Shown here: positions 1 through 7,044 of the stretch, in pieces
How the letters are laid out: every line of letters begins with the position of its first letter
How positions within the stretch are numbered: position 1 is the stretch's first letter
DNA from: Gammaproteobacteria bacterium
GTDB lineage: Bacteria; Pseudomonadota; Gammaproteobacteria; Acidiferrobacterales; Acidiferrobacteraceae
Length of the DNA: 7,942 nucleotides
Direction of reading: 5' to 3'
Assembly (NCBI GenBank): GCA_028064935.1
Contig: JAPTWT010000157.1
Coordinates: 1 to 7,942, forward strand
Program-made: the position numbers and the translations under genes
Notes under the pieces: model-generated
Database searches by the model: none
The model's input: the letters and a program-made list of their open reading frames with translations, nothing else
What the model was told of the DNA's origin: nothing

Positions 1-1058
1 CGGCCTATTTCAAGGGCCTCAACTTCCTGTTGAACGAGCAGGCCGACAAGGCCATCGAGATCTTCATCAAGGTGCTGGAGGTCAACTCCGAGACCGTCGA
101 GACCCATCTCGCGCTCGGGAGCCTGTTCCGGCGACGCGGGGAGGTGGAGCGCGCCATCCGCGTTCACCAAAACATCATCGCCCGCCCGGCCCTGGATCGT
201 CACCAGCGGGCGCGGGCGTTGCTCGAGCTTGGGCAGGATTACCTGAAGGCCGGGCTCCTCGACCGCGCCGAAAACCTGTTCCTGGAGCTTGCCGAGATCC
301 GCCTCCATAACGAGGAGGCCTTGCGGCTTTTGATGCATATCTACCAGCAGGAACGGGACTGGGAGAAGGCGATCAGCGTATGTCGCAGGCTCGGACGGTC
401 GGGCGGGCCGGGTCTGCACGATGTCATCGCGCAGTACTATTGCGAGTTGGCCGAGGAGGCCTATAAGCGCAACGAGCATGACGTGGCACGCGAACAGGCC
501 CGACGGGCGCTCCAGAACGACAGGGCGTGTGTGCGGGCCAGTATGGTTCTTGGTAATATCGAGGCCGACCTCGGTCGTCACAAGGAGGCCATAAAGGCGT
601 GGCGGCGGGTCGAGATCCAAAACCCGCTCTATCTCGGCGAGGTGGCGCAGTCGCTCGCCAAGAGCTATCAGGCGGTGGGCGACGAGGAGGGCCTGTACCG
701 GTTTTTCCAGGAGGCCCTCGGGCGGCATCATGACATCGCGCTCATGCTGGCGCTGGCCGATGTCATCGAGCGTCGCGATGGGCAGCGGGCCGCCGAGGCG
801 TTCATTGTGTCGTGGTTGCGCCGCCAACCCTCGGTGCGCGGCCTGAACCGCCTCATAGGACTGCATTTGGCGCAGGCGTCGGGGGAGTCGCGCGAGGATC
901 TGGCGATCCTGAAGGGGATCATCGAGAAGATTGTCGAGGGCCGCCGTCGCTATCTTTGCCACCAGTGCGGGTTTTCGGGGCAGTCCTTGCATTGGCAGTG
1001 CCCCGGCTGCCATCGTTGGAACACCGTCACGCCGTCAGGAGAGGACGATGTCGTTTGA
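1..1058 (+). CDS. lapB: LapB (YciM), LPS assembly regulator, 5'-truncated by the window edge
   Basis: LapB is an inner-membrane-anchored cytoplasmic TPR protein. In E. coli it promotes FtsH-dependent degradation of LpxC, the committed lipid A enzyme, and so balances LPS against phospholipid. The reading frame is already open at base 3, and 351 residues are visible before the TGA at 1056-1058. E. coli LapB has about 389, so roughly 38 residues, including the N-terminal membrane helix, lie upstream. The first visible residues ([12 protein letters not shown]) and the following [20 protein letters not shown] are highly characteristic of LapB, and TPR-like helical repeats fill most of the protein. 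The C-terminus carries a rubredoxin-like metal site with two CxxC pairs, CHQC at 957-968 and CPGC at 999-1010. All four cysteines expected for the family are present. The gene overlaps pyrF by 11 bases, which suggests translational coupling. The TTG at 30 is an internal leucine codon, not a start. Family assignment is very secure. Confidence 0.96.
   Translation, partial: AYFKGLNFLLNEQADKAIEIFIKVLEVNSETVETHLALGSLFRRRGEVERAIRVHQNIIARPALDRHQRARALLELGQDYLKAGLLDRAENLFLELAEIRLHNEEALRLLMHIYQQERDWEKAISVCRRLGRSGGPGLHDVIAQYYCELAEEAYKRNEHDVAREQARRALQNDRACVRASMVLGNIEADLGRHKEAIKAWRRVEIQNPLYLGEVAQSLAKSYQAVGDEEGLYRFFQEALGRHHDIALMLALADVIERRDGQRAAEAFIVSWLRRQPSVRGLNRLIGLHLAQASGESREDLAILKGIIEKIVEGRRRYLCHQCGFSGQSLHWQCPGCHRWNTVTPSGEDDVV
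1037..1047 (+). promoter_or_regulatory. Ribosome binding site for pyrF, inside the lapB 3' end
   Basis: AGGAG at 1037-1041 (extended AGGAGAGG to 1044) lies 6 bases before the ATG at 1048. This decides the pyrF start in favour of 1048 over in-frame upstream codons near 931, which would overlap the conserved LapB cysteine domain. Confidence 0.75.
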
Positions 1059-1767
1059 GGACCCGACTATCATCGTGGCCCTGGATTTTTCGGAGGCAGG
1101 GGCCGCGCTCGCGCTCGCGCGCAGGCTCGATCCGGCACAGTGCCGGGTCAAGGTCGGTCTCGAACTCTTCAGCGCCGAGGGCCCGGCGATCGTCCGTACC
1201 CTGCAGGGCCTCGGTTTCGCGGTATTCCTGGACCTCAAATTCCATGATATACCAAACACGGTGGCGAGCGCCTGCGCGCGCGCCGCGGACCTCGGGGTGT
1301 GGATGGTCAATGTCCATGCCCTGGGAGGGGCACGTATGCTGGCCGCCGCGCGCCAGGCGATCCCCGCGGGCGGCCCGCGTCTCATCGGTGTCACGATCCT
1401 CACGAGCCATGGTCCCGAGGACCTGGCGGCGCTGGGTCTGGGCGATAGCAGTGAGCGCGTACGCGGCCTATCGGTATTGTGTCGCGAGGCGGGCCTGGAT
1501 GGCGTGGTATGCTCGCCGCGCGAGGCCCACGAGCTCCAGGACCTGCGCGCCGGCGGCTTCGTACTGGTCACGCCCGGTATCCGCCCCGAAGGCGCACCGC
1601 CCGACGATCAGCGGCGCACGCGGACGATCCGCGAGGCCCTGGCCGCGGGCGCCGACTATCTGGTTGTGGGTCGGCCGGTGACGCGTGCGCCGGATCCGAG
1701 CGCAGCCCTCGCGGCGTGCCTCGCCGAGGCCCGCGGCGCGCCCCGGCCCGTGCTTTTCGACACGTAG
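1048..1767 (+). CDS. pyrF: Orotidine 5'-phosphate decarboxylase
   Basis: This enzyme catalyses the last step of de novo pyrimidine synthesis, decarboxylating OMP to UMP in the cytoplasm without a cofactor. The product is 239 residues, normal for the bacterial type (E. coli about 245). The catalytic signature [10 protein letters not shown] is intact, with Asp62, Lys64 and Asp67 forming the D-x-K-x-x-D centre. ALDF (Asp13) and VKVG (Lys35) provide the other expected substrate-contacting residues. TPGIRP near 175-180 and VVGRPVT near 206-212 match the phosphate-binding strands at the end of the TIM barrel. The ATG at 1048 is chosen for its Shine-Dalgarno site and because the protein then begins just before the first barrel strand. 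The start overlaps the lapB end by 11 bases, and hldA starts 11 bases after the stop. UMP feeds the UDP-sugar pools, but the lapB-pyrF linkage is probably inherited synteny. No odd features are seen. Confidence 0.97.
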   Translation: MSFEDPTIIVALDFSEAGAALALARRLDPAQCRVKVGLELFSAEGPAIVRTLQGLGFAVFLDLKFHDIPNTVASACARAADLGVWMVNVHALGGARMLAAARQAIPAGGPRLIGVTILTSHGPEDLAALGLGDSSERVRGLSVLCREAGLDGVVCSPREAHELQDLRAGGFVLVTPGIRPEGAPPDDQRRTRTIREALAAGADYLVVGRPVTRAPDPSAALAACLAEARGAPRPVLFDT

Positions 1768-1778
1768 AGAGAACCGCG
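1766..1778 (+). promoter_or_regulatory. Ribosome binding site supporting the GTG start of hldA
   Basis: The purine run AGAGAGAA at 1766-1773 overlaps the pyrF stop and lies 5 bases before the GTG at 1779. It is only a moderate Shine-Dalgarno match. An in-frame ATG at 1812 is the alternative start and would remove 11 residues. Confidence 0.45.
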
Positions 1779-2747
1779 GTGACAGATCAGTTTTCCAGGG
1801 TATTGGATCGCATGGCCCAGGCACGGGTCACGGTAGTCGGGGACGTGATGCTCGACCGTTACTGGTACGGAGGGGTGGAACGGATCTCGCCTGAGGCGCC
1901 GGTGCCGGTGGTGGCGGTAGGGCGCGTCGAGGAGCGCCCCGGGGGCGCGGCCAATGTCGCCCAGAACATCGCCGGTATCGGCGCGCGCTGCGTATTGATC
2001 GGATTGTGCGGGGCCGATGCCGCCGCCGATGCGCTGGCGACGCTGCTCGCCAAGTCGGGCGTCGGCCATCGGCTGATCCGCGACCCGCTTGTCAATACCA
2101 CTGTGAAGCTGCGCGTGGTGTCGCGCAACCAGCAGCTCATCCGCATCGATTTCGAGACCCAGGCGACCCCGGACGGCTGCCGCGATCTCGTGGCGGCCTG
2201 CAAAGACGGGCTGACGGATGCCGGCGCGGTGATCATCTCGGACTACGGCAAGGGCGGCTTGAATCATGTGCGTGAGATCGTCGCCTTCGGGCGCAAGGCC
2301 GGCCTGCCGGTGGTGGTTGATCCCAAGGGCGATGATTACCGGCCGTATCACGGGGCCACACTCATTACTCCAAACCGCAAGGAGTTCGAGCAGGTCGCGG
2401 GGCGTTTTCGCGACGAACACGAGCTCGAGCGCAAGGCGCGCGACCTCATCGCGGAACTGGCGCTCGATGCGCTGCTTATCACGCGCAGCGAGGAGGGCAT
2501 GACCTTGTTCGAGAAAGACGGCCGGCGCACGCATGTACCGGCTCGCGCCCACGAGGTTTATGACGTGACCGGCGCCGGCGATACCGTGATCGCGATGATA
2601 GGTGCCGCGCTCGCGGTTAAGGCGAATCTCCTCGAGGCCATACATATCGCCAATGCCGCCGCCGGCATCGTGGTCGGACATCTGGGGGCGGTGGCGGTAC
2701 CGCGCGATGAGCTAGCGAAGGCCTTGGCCACGGAGGACCAGTCATGA
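1779..2747 (+). CDS. hldA: D-glycero-beta-D-manno-heptose-7-phosphate kinase, stand-alone form
   Basis: This enzyme phosphorylates D-glycero-D-manno-heptose 7-phosphate at C1 to the 1,7-bisphosphate in the ADP-heptose pathway for the LPS inner core. The product (322 residues from GTG 1779) is a PfkB/ribokinase-family protein matching the N-terminal half of E. coli HldE. It begins with the HldE-like [25 protein letters not shown] near 54-63 is the substrate-side PfkB signature. ITPNRKEF follows near 196-203, and DVTGAGD at 262-268 is the ATP/anion-hole signature with Asp268 as catalytic base. Nothing resembling the nucleotidyltransferase (HxGH) half of HldE follows, because the protein ends as hldD begins. 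It is therefore the split HldA/RfaE1 form, and a separate adenylyltransferase (HldC/RfaE2) must be encoded elsewhere. The stop shares four bases (ATGA) with the hldD start, indicating translational coupling. The start codon is less certain, since ATG 1812 is possible. Confidence 0.94.
   Translation: MTDQFSRVLDRMAQARVTVVGDVMLDRYWYGGVERISPEAPVPVVAVGRVEERPGGAANVAQNIAGIGARCVLIGLCGADAAADALATLLAKSGVGHRLIRDPLVNTTVKLRVVSRNQQLIRIDFETQATPDGCRDLVAACKDGLTDAGAVIISDYGKGGLNHVREIVAFGRKAGLPVVVDPKGDDYRPYHGATLITPNRKEFEQVAGRFRDEHELERKARDLIAELALDALLITRSEEGMTLFEKDGRRTHVPARAHEVYDVTGAGDTVIAMIGAALAVKANLLEAIHIANAAAGIVVGHLGAVAVPRDELAKALATEDQS
2732..2743 (+). promoter_or_regulatory. Ribosome binding site for hldD, inside the hldA 3' end
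   Basis: GGAGG at 2732-2736 is a near-ideal Shine-Dalgarno sequence 7 bases before the ATG at 2744, the strongest in the window. It fixes the hldD start within the ATGA overlap. Confidence 0.75.
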
Positions 2748-3745
2748 TCATTGTCACGGGCGGCGCGGGGTTCATAGGCGCCAATATCGTCAAGGGGCTA
2801 AACGAGCGTGGTCGCGAGGACATCCTCGTGGTCGATAACCTCGAGCGCGGCGACAAGTTCCTGAACCTGACGGATTGCGAGATCGCCGATTATCGGGACA
2901 AGCGCGATTTTCTGGCAGATATCGACAGGGGCGCCTACGCAGGAGGCGTCGAGGCGATATTCCACGAGGGCGCGTGTTCCGACACCATGAACCACGACGG
3001 CCTGTACATGATGCGCAACAATTACGAGTTCTCGAAGACATTGCTTGCGTTTTGCGAGCGCGAGGGCGCGCAGTTCCTATACGCATCCTCAGCCTCGGTC
3101 TATGGCGGCGGGCGCGTGTTTCGCGAGGAGCGCGCGATGGAATCGCCGCTGAATGTCTACGGGTACTCGAAATTTCTCTTCGATCAGTATGTCCGGCGCC
3201 ACGCCACCGGCGCTTGTCAGGTAGCGGGTTTTCGGTATTTCAATGTCTATGGGCCGCGTGAGCAGCACAAGGGACGCATGGCGTCGGTCGCCTATCATTT
3301 CTTCCATCAATATCGGGAGACCGGCCAAGTACGGTTGTTTGGCGCAAGCGGCGGTTATGCCGCAGGCGAGCAGCGCCGCGATTTCGTGTCGGTCGAGGAT
3401 GTCGTCAAGATCAATCTGCATTTTTTCGAGCACAAGGAATTGAGCGGCATCTATAACGTGGGCACGGGGCGTGCGCAGACCTTCAACGATGTGGCCACCG
3501 CCACGGTGAATGCCGTGAGGCGCCAGGGCGGCGAGGGACCCTTGACGACCGCCGAGCTCATAAAGCGCGATATCATCACCTATATCCCGTTCCCCGAGGC
3601 GTTGGCCGGCAAATATCAGAGCTACACACAGGCCGACGTAGGCGCGCTACGACAGGCGGGCTACAGCGCCTCCACTTACGACGTCGCGCAGGGCGTGGGT
3701 CGCTATGTGGAGTGGCTGTTGACCCGCGCCAGGCCGGCTGAATGA
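2744..3745 (+). CDS. hldD: ADP-L-glycero-D-manno-heptose 6-epimerase
   Basis: HldD converts ADP-D-glycero-D-manno-heptose to ADP-L-glycero-D-manno-heptose, the donor for LPS inner-core heptosyltransferases. It is a cytoplasmic NADP-dependent short-chain dehydrogenase. The N-terminus [20 protein letters not shown] has the GxxGxxG Rossmann motif. [40 protein letters not shown] and [12 protein letters not shown] all match HldD. The catalytic residues are intact: Ser115/Ser116, Tyr139 and Lys143 (YxxxK), and the second catalytic lysine of the family at Lys176 in the HKG motif. At 333 residues it is about 23 longer than E. coli HldD (310). The extra length lies mostly in a segment near residues 260-278 ([17 protein letters not shown]) and a smaller one near 200-209. 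From memory, similar insertions occur in betaproteobacterial HldD. It overlaps hldA by 4 bases and precedes manC by 10. Confidence 0.97.
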   Translation: MIIVTGGAGFIGANIVKGLNERGREDILVVDNLERGDKFLNLTDCEIADYRDKRDFLADIDRGAYAGGVEAIFHEGACSDTMNHDGLYMMRNNYEFSKTLLAFCEREGAQFLYASSASVYGGGRVFREERAMESPLNVYGYSKFLFDQYVRRHATGACQVAGFRYFNVYGPREQHKGRMASVAYHFFHQYRETGQVRLFGASGGYAAGEQRRDFVSVEDVVKINLHFFEHKELSGIYNVGTGRAQTFNDVATATVNAVRRQGGEGPLTTAELIKRDIITYIPFPEALAGKYQSYTQADVGALRQAGYSASTYDVAQGVGRYVEWLLTRARPAE

Positions 3746-3755
3746 GGGTCTTGCC
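3744..3755 (+). promoter_or_regulatory. Ribosome binding site supporting the GTG start of manC
   Basis: GAGGG at 3744-3748 overlaps the hldD stop and lies 7 bases before the GTG at 3756. The N-terminal sequence from this GTG (MKLHPIVLCGGSGSRLWP) fits the family start exactly, so the GTG is favoured. Confidence 0.65.
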
Positions 3756-5168
3756 GTGAAACTTCACCCCATTGTCCTGTGCGGCGGCAGCGGCAGCCGG
3801 TTGTGGCCGCTGTCGCGCGATGAACACCCAAAGCAGCTGCTCCCGCTTTTGGGGGAACGCAGTCTCTTGCAGGAGACCGTGTTGCGTCTGGAGGGGCTTG
3901 CCGATGTCGCCGCACCGGTGGTGGTCAGCAATGCCCAGTACCGTTTCCTGATCGCCGAACAGATGCGCGAGATCGGCAAAATGCCGTGTGCCTTGTTGCT
4001 TGAGCCCGCGGGCCGCAATACCGCCCCGGCGCTCACCCTCGCGGCCTTGCGGGTGCTGGCCACCGACCCCGAGGCCTTGCTGTTGGCGATGCCGGCCGAC
4101 CATGCCATGACCGATGCCGCGGGATTTCGTGCGGCGGTCGGCGCGGCGCTTGAGCTCGCGGCGGCCGGGCGTCTCGTGACCTTCGGGGTCGTGCCCGATG
4201 CCCCCGAGACCGGTTATGGGTACATCCGCCGGTCGGCGGGGGGAGAGGTCGCGGAATTCGTGGAGAAACCGGATCTTGCGCGCGCCGAGGCGTTTTTGGC
4301 CTCTGGCGATTATCTCTGGAACAGCGGGCTTTTCCTGATGCGCGCGACGCGCTGGATCGAGGAATTGCGACGCTACCGTCCAGACATCCTGCAGGCCTGC
4401 GAGGCGGCGATCACAAGCGGCCGCCAGGATTATGATTTCTTTCATGTCGGGGCCTGTTTCCAGGACTGCCCGGGGGAATCGATCGATTACGCGGTCATGG
4501 AACATACCGGCGCGGCCTCGGTCGTGCCGCTCGCCGCCGGCTGGTCGGATGTCGGCGCCTGGGATGCGCTCTGGGACATCGGCGCCAAGGACGAACACGG
4601 CAATATGGTGCGTGGCGATGTGGTGACGCAGGGCTCGCGGGATAATCTCATCGTGGCCGACAACCGGCTGGTGGCGGTGCTCGGCGTGCACGACCTGGTG
4701 GTAGTCGAGACCAAGGATGCGGTGCTGGTGGCCCACCGCGCGCGCGCCCAGGAGGTGAAGGAGTTGGTGGCGCGGCTGAAGGCCATGGCGCGCAGCGAAT
4801 GCACGACGCCAAGTCGCGTGTGGCGACCCTGGGGGTTCTACGAGTCCCTGGATAATGGCGCCCGTTTTCAGGTCAAGCGCATCATGGTGCGGCCGGGCGC
4901 GGCGCTGTCATTGCAGATGCATCACCATCGCGCCGAGCATTGGGTGGTGGTCAAGGGGACTGCGCGCGTCGTGCGCGATCACGAACAATTCCTGATTACC
5001 GAGAACCAGTCCACCTACATTCCGGTGGGCGTGCGCCATCGCCTGGAAAACCCGGGCCTGATCCCGCTCGAGATGATCGAGGTGCAATCGGGGGGCTATC
5101 TCGGAGAGGACGACATTACACGTTTCGAGGATATTTACCGACGCATGGAGCCGTCGGTCGGCGGATAG
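3756..5168 (+). CDS. manC: Bifunctional mannose-1-phosphate guanylyltransferase / mannose-6-phosphate isomerase
   Basis: This is a type II bifunctional enzyme (ManC/AlgA/XanB/WbpW group). It makes mannose-6-phosphate from fructose-6-phosphate and GDP-mannose from mannose-1-phosphate and GTP, supplying surface polysaccharide synthesis. The 470-residue length is typical. The N-terminal nucleotidyltransferase domain opens with the pyrophosphorylase signature GGSGSRLWPLSR (10-21), followed by HPKQLLPL (24-31). It also has LEPAGRNTAPA (82-92), MPADH (112-116), ETGYGYI (151-157), FVEKP (168-172) and LWNSGLFL (187-194). The C-terminal cupin isomerase domain follows residue about 350, with RPWG (357-360) and the metal-binding signature QMHHHRAEHWVVVKG (387-401). 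Both active sites look intact. The step between the two activities needs a phosphomannomutase (ManB/AlgC), which is not in the window. Paralogues in this family cannot be told apart by sequence alone, so which mannose-derived polymer it serves is unknown. Confidence 0.95.
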   Translation: MKLHPIVLCGGSGSRLWPLSRDEHPKQLLPLLGERSLLQETVLRLEGLADVAAPVVVSNAQYRFLIAEQMREIGKMPCALLLEPAGRNTAPALTLAALRVLATDPEALLLAMPADHAMTDAAGFRAAVGAALELAAAGRLVTFGVVPDAPETGYGYIRRSAGGEVAEFVEKPDLARAEAFLASGDYLWNSGLFLMRATRWIEELRRYRPDILQACEAAITSGRQDYDFFHVGACFQDCPGESIDYAVMEHTGAASVVPLAAGWSDVGAWDALWDIGAKDEHGNMVRGDVVTQGSRDNLIVADNRLVAVLGVHDLVVVETKDAVLVAHRARAQEVKELVARLKAMARSECTTPSRVWRPWGFYESLDNGARFQVKRIMVRPGAALSLQMHHHRAEHWVVVKGTARVVRDHEQFLITENQSTYIPVGVRHRLENPGLIPLEMIEVQSGGYLGEDDITRFEDIYRRMEPSVGG

Positions 5169-5243
5169 CGGCATCGATCGGCCCGTGCGCCGGACGGTTT
5201 CGTCAGGGGACCGTGGCGGGGATCGCCTGGGTCAAAGGGGACG
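5169..5243 (+). other. Largest intergenic gap (75 bases), no confident signal
   Basis: This is the only spacer over 11 bases in the window. I see only short 4-5 bp inverted repeats (for example ACGGT at 5194-5198 with ACCGT at 5210-5214, and GGCG at 5215-5218 with CGCC at 5224-5227). There is no T-run, so no convincing intrinsic terminator, and no clear -35/-10 pair. The purine stretch AAAGGGG at 5234-5240 is the probable ribosome binding site of the ABC gene. It lies 3 bases before the first ATG (5244) and a better 6 bases before the second (5247). The gap could hold an internal promoter or mark where two gene sets were joined, but neither is shown. Confidence 0.4.
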
Positions 5244-7034
5244 ATGATGAGGACGTTATGGCGAATCTTGCGACCCGGCGAGCGCCGCGAGGCGCTCAGG
5301 ATTTTCCTGTGGATGGTGATCACGTCGGGTTTTGAGATGCTGGGTGTGGGTGTGGTCTTGCCGGTGGCGATGTTCCTCGTCGACCCGCGCCACGTCATGG
5401 CCATGCCCGCCGTGCGTACGGTCGAGCGGTTTCTCGGGATCTCGTCGGGACGGGATTTCGCGGTAGCGCTCGCGCTCATGCTGCTTGTGGTCATAGGGGC
5501 CAAGGCGGTGGTCGTTTCGCGTGGCTACCGCCGCCAGTTCGGCTTCCTTTACCGCCTGCAAAAGGACCTTTCCGACCGCCTGCTCGCAGGCTACATGGCC
5601 GCGCCCTACGCCTTTCATTTGACGCGTAATAGTACCGATCTTTTGAAGAATGTGCGGGGCGAGATCCCGGTCCTGACCGACGGGGTCTTGTTGCCGGGCC
5701 TGCAGCTTATAAGTGAGCTTGTGGTGTCGCTGGCCGTGTTCGGGCTTTTGATGGCGGTGAGTCCGGGCCTTACGCTTGGTATCGGCATAGTCCTGGGTGC
5801 GGCGTTCGCGGTCGTATTCCGCGCCACCCGCATGCGCAGCGAGCGCCTTGGGCGTGCCCGCCAGGACGCGCTGACGTCGATGTTCCGGCACGCGGCGACC
5901 GGTCTTTCGGCGATCAAGGATCTCACGGTCCTTGATCGCCAGGACCGGCTCTTGTCGCAGCACGAGCAGGCCACGCGCCGTTACAGCGAGGCGAGTGCGG
6001 CACAGATGGTCACCGTGCACATGCCGCGGCTTGCCATCGAAGGGCTGGCGTTTGCCGGCCTGATCGGCATCCTTTTGTATGCGGAGTGGATCCTGCGCCG
6101 GCCGCAGGCCGCCATTCCGCTCATGGCCATGTACGCCATGGCGGTGTTCCGGCTCATGCCATCACTGACCAAGATGCTGAATGCGGCGATGTCCATACGC
6201 TTCAACCGCGCGACCATCGCCATCGTCGCGCAAGCGCTCACCGAGGTCGCGCCGACCGGGGACGAGGAGACCGCTTCCGTGGCCTTGCCCTTCAGCCGCG
6301 AGATCACGCTGTGCAACTTCAGTTATTCCTATCCGGGCAGCGCCCGTCACGCGCTCGAGGGCGTTGACCTCACCATCACCAAGGGTTCGGCAGTGGCCTT
6401 CGTGGGGCCGTCGGGGGCCGGCAAGAGCACGCTGGCAGACGTCCTTCTGGGGCTATTGCAGGGTAATGGCGATGTGCTCGTAGACGGCGAGCCGTTGGCT
6501 CCGGGGGCCATGAAGGCGTGGCGCCGGCAGATCGGCTATGTGCCGCAGCAGGTCTATCTTGCCGACGATACGGTGGCCGCCAATGTCGCGTTCGGTGTCG
6601 CCGAACACGAGATCGATCGCAAGGCGGTGACACGTGCGTTGACGACCGCCCAACTCATGGATTTCGTAGCCGAGCTCCCCACTGGCATCGATACCGAAAT
6701 CGGTGATCGCGGCGCGCGGTTATCGGGTGGCCAGCGCCAGCGCCTTGGCATCGCCCGGGCCCTGTACCACGATCCGGCCGTCCTCGTCCTAGACGAGGCC
6801 ACCTCGGCCCTCGACGGACCCACCGAGACCGATCTCGTCGCCGCGATCACGGCGCTTGCCAGGCATAAGACCCTGATCGTGATTGCGCACCGTCTGAGCA
6901 CGGTGGCGTGTTGTGATCAGGTCGTGCTGCTCGAGGGCGGGCGGGTCGTGGCGCGCGGGGTATTCGCGGAACTTGCGCGCCAGCATGCGTTTTTTCAAGG
7001 GGGCGGGCCACTGGCCGCGAGCTCGGTGGCATGA
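5244..7034 (+). CDS. ABC half-exporter, PglK/MsbA-like, probable lipid-linked glycan or glycolipid flippase
   Basis: The protein fuses an N-terminal membrane domain to a C-terminal ATPase (596 residues), as expected of a homodimeric type IV ABC exporter. Hydrophobic segments near 18-46, 72-92, 153-171, 174-193, 263-284 and 289-311 suggest six helices. The ATPase is complete: Walker A GPSGAGKST (388-396), Q-loop YVPQQ (432-436), signature LSGGQRQR (493-500), Walker B with D-loop VLVLDEATSALD (513-524), and H-loop IAHRLST (547-553, His549). The start MMRTLWRILRPGERREALRI, with GFEMLGVGVVLP in the first helix, resembles the PglK group that flips undecaprenyl-diphosphate oligosaccharides. Its place after manC and before a sugar epimerase supports a glycan or glycolipid substrate. 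MsbA-like lipid A export or another hydrophobic substrate cannot be excluded. ATG 5244 or ATG 5247 may be the true start, and the second has better ribosome-site spacing. The gene ends 10 bases before the next gene. Confidence 0.88.
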   Translation: MMRTLWRILRPGERREALRIFLWMVITSGFEMLGVGVVLPVAMFLVDPRHVMAMPAVRTVERFLGISSGRDFAVALALMLLVVIGAKAVVVSRGYRRQFGFLYRLQKDLSDRLLAGYMAAPYAFHLTRNSTDLLKNVRGEIPVLTDGVLLPGLQLISELVVSLAVFGLLMAVSPGLTLGIGIVLGAAFAVVFRATRMRSERLGRARQDALTSMFRHAATGLSAIKDLTVLDRQDRLLSQHEQATRRYSEASAAQMVTVHMPRLAIEGLAFAGLIGILLYAEWILRRPQAAIPLMAMYAMAVFRLMPSLTKMLNAAMSIRFNRATIAIVAQALTEVAPTGDEETASVALPFSREITLCNFSYSYPGSARHALEGVDLTITKGSAVAFVGPSGAGKSTLADVLLGLLQGNGDVLVDGEPLAPGAMKAWRRQIGYVPQQVYLADDTVAANVAFGVAEHEIDRKAVTRALTTAQLMDFVAELPTGIDTEIGDRGARLSGGQRQRLGIARALYHDPAVLVLDEATSALDGPTETDLVAAITALARHKTLIVIAHRLSTVACCDQVVLLEGGRVVARGVFAELARQHAFFQGGGPLAASSVA

Positions 7035-7044
7035 GGGAGACGGG
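7034..7044 (+). promoter_or_regulatory. Ribosome binding site for the terminal epimerase gene
   Basis: AGGGAG at 7034-7039 overlaps the ABC gene stop (7032-7034) and lies 5 bases before the ATG at 7045. This supports that start and co-translation with the ABC gene. Confidence 0.65.

Noticed and set aside
931..1047. Upstream in-frame extension of pyrF
   Set aside because: It would overlap the conserved LapB cysteine domain, adds 39 residues absent from the family, and the good ribosome binding site points to 1048.
812..1681. 289-codon + strand frame overlapping lapB and pyrF
   Set aside because: It is an Arg/Ser/Ala-rich alternate-frame translation of lapB and pyrF, both of which have intact catalytic or metal-binding motifs in their own frames.
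1479..1778. Long upstream in-frame extension of hldA into pyrF
   Set aside because: The extension is Arg/Gly/Pro-rich shadow sequence of pyrF, and HldA homology begins only after the GTG at 1779.
1656..2681. 341-codon open frame on the - strand opposite pyrF and hldA
   Set aside because: It is a mirror of the PfkB kinase coding sequence, with low-complexity His/Arg-rich composition and no recognisable domain.
3576..4736. 386-codon open frame on the - strand opposite hldD and manC
   Set aside because: It lies entirely opposite well-recognised genes, its translation is rich in Arg, His and Gly with no family pattern, and long antisense frames are expected at high GC.
5179..5227. Short inverted repeats as a possible terminator or attenuator
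   Set aside because: Stems are only 4-5 bp with no following T-run, which is expected by chance in GC-rich DNA.
5256..6020. 254-codon open frame on the - strand opposite the ABC transporter membrane domain
   Set aside because: It is highly charged and compositionally biased, as expected from the reverse of a hydrophobic coding sequence, and shows no sign of its own function.
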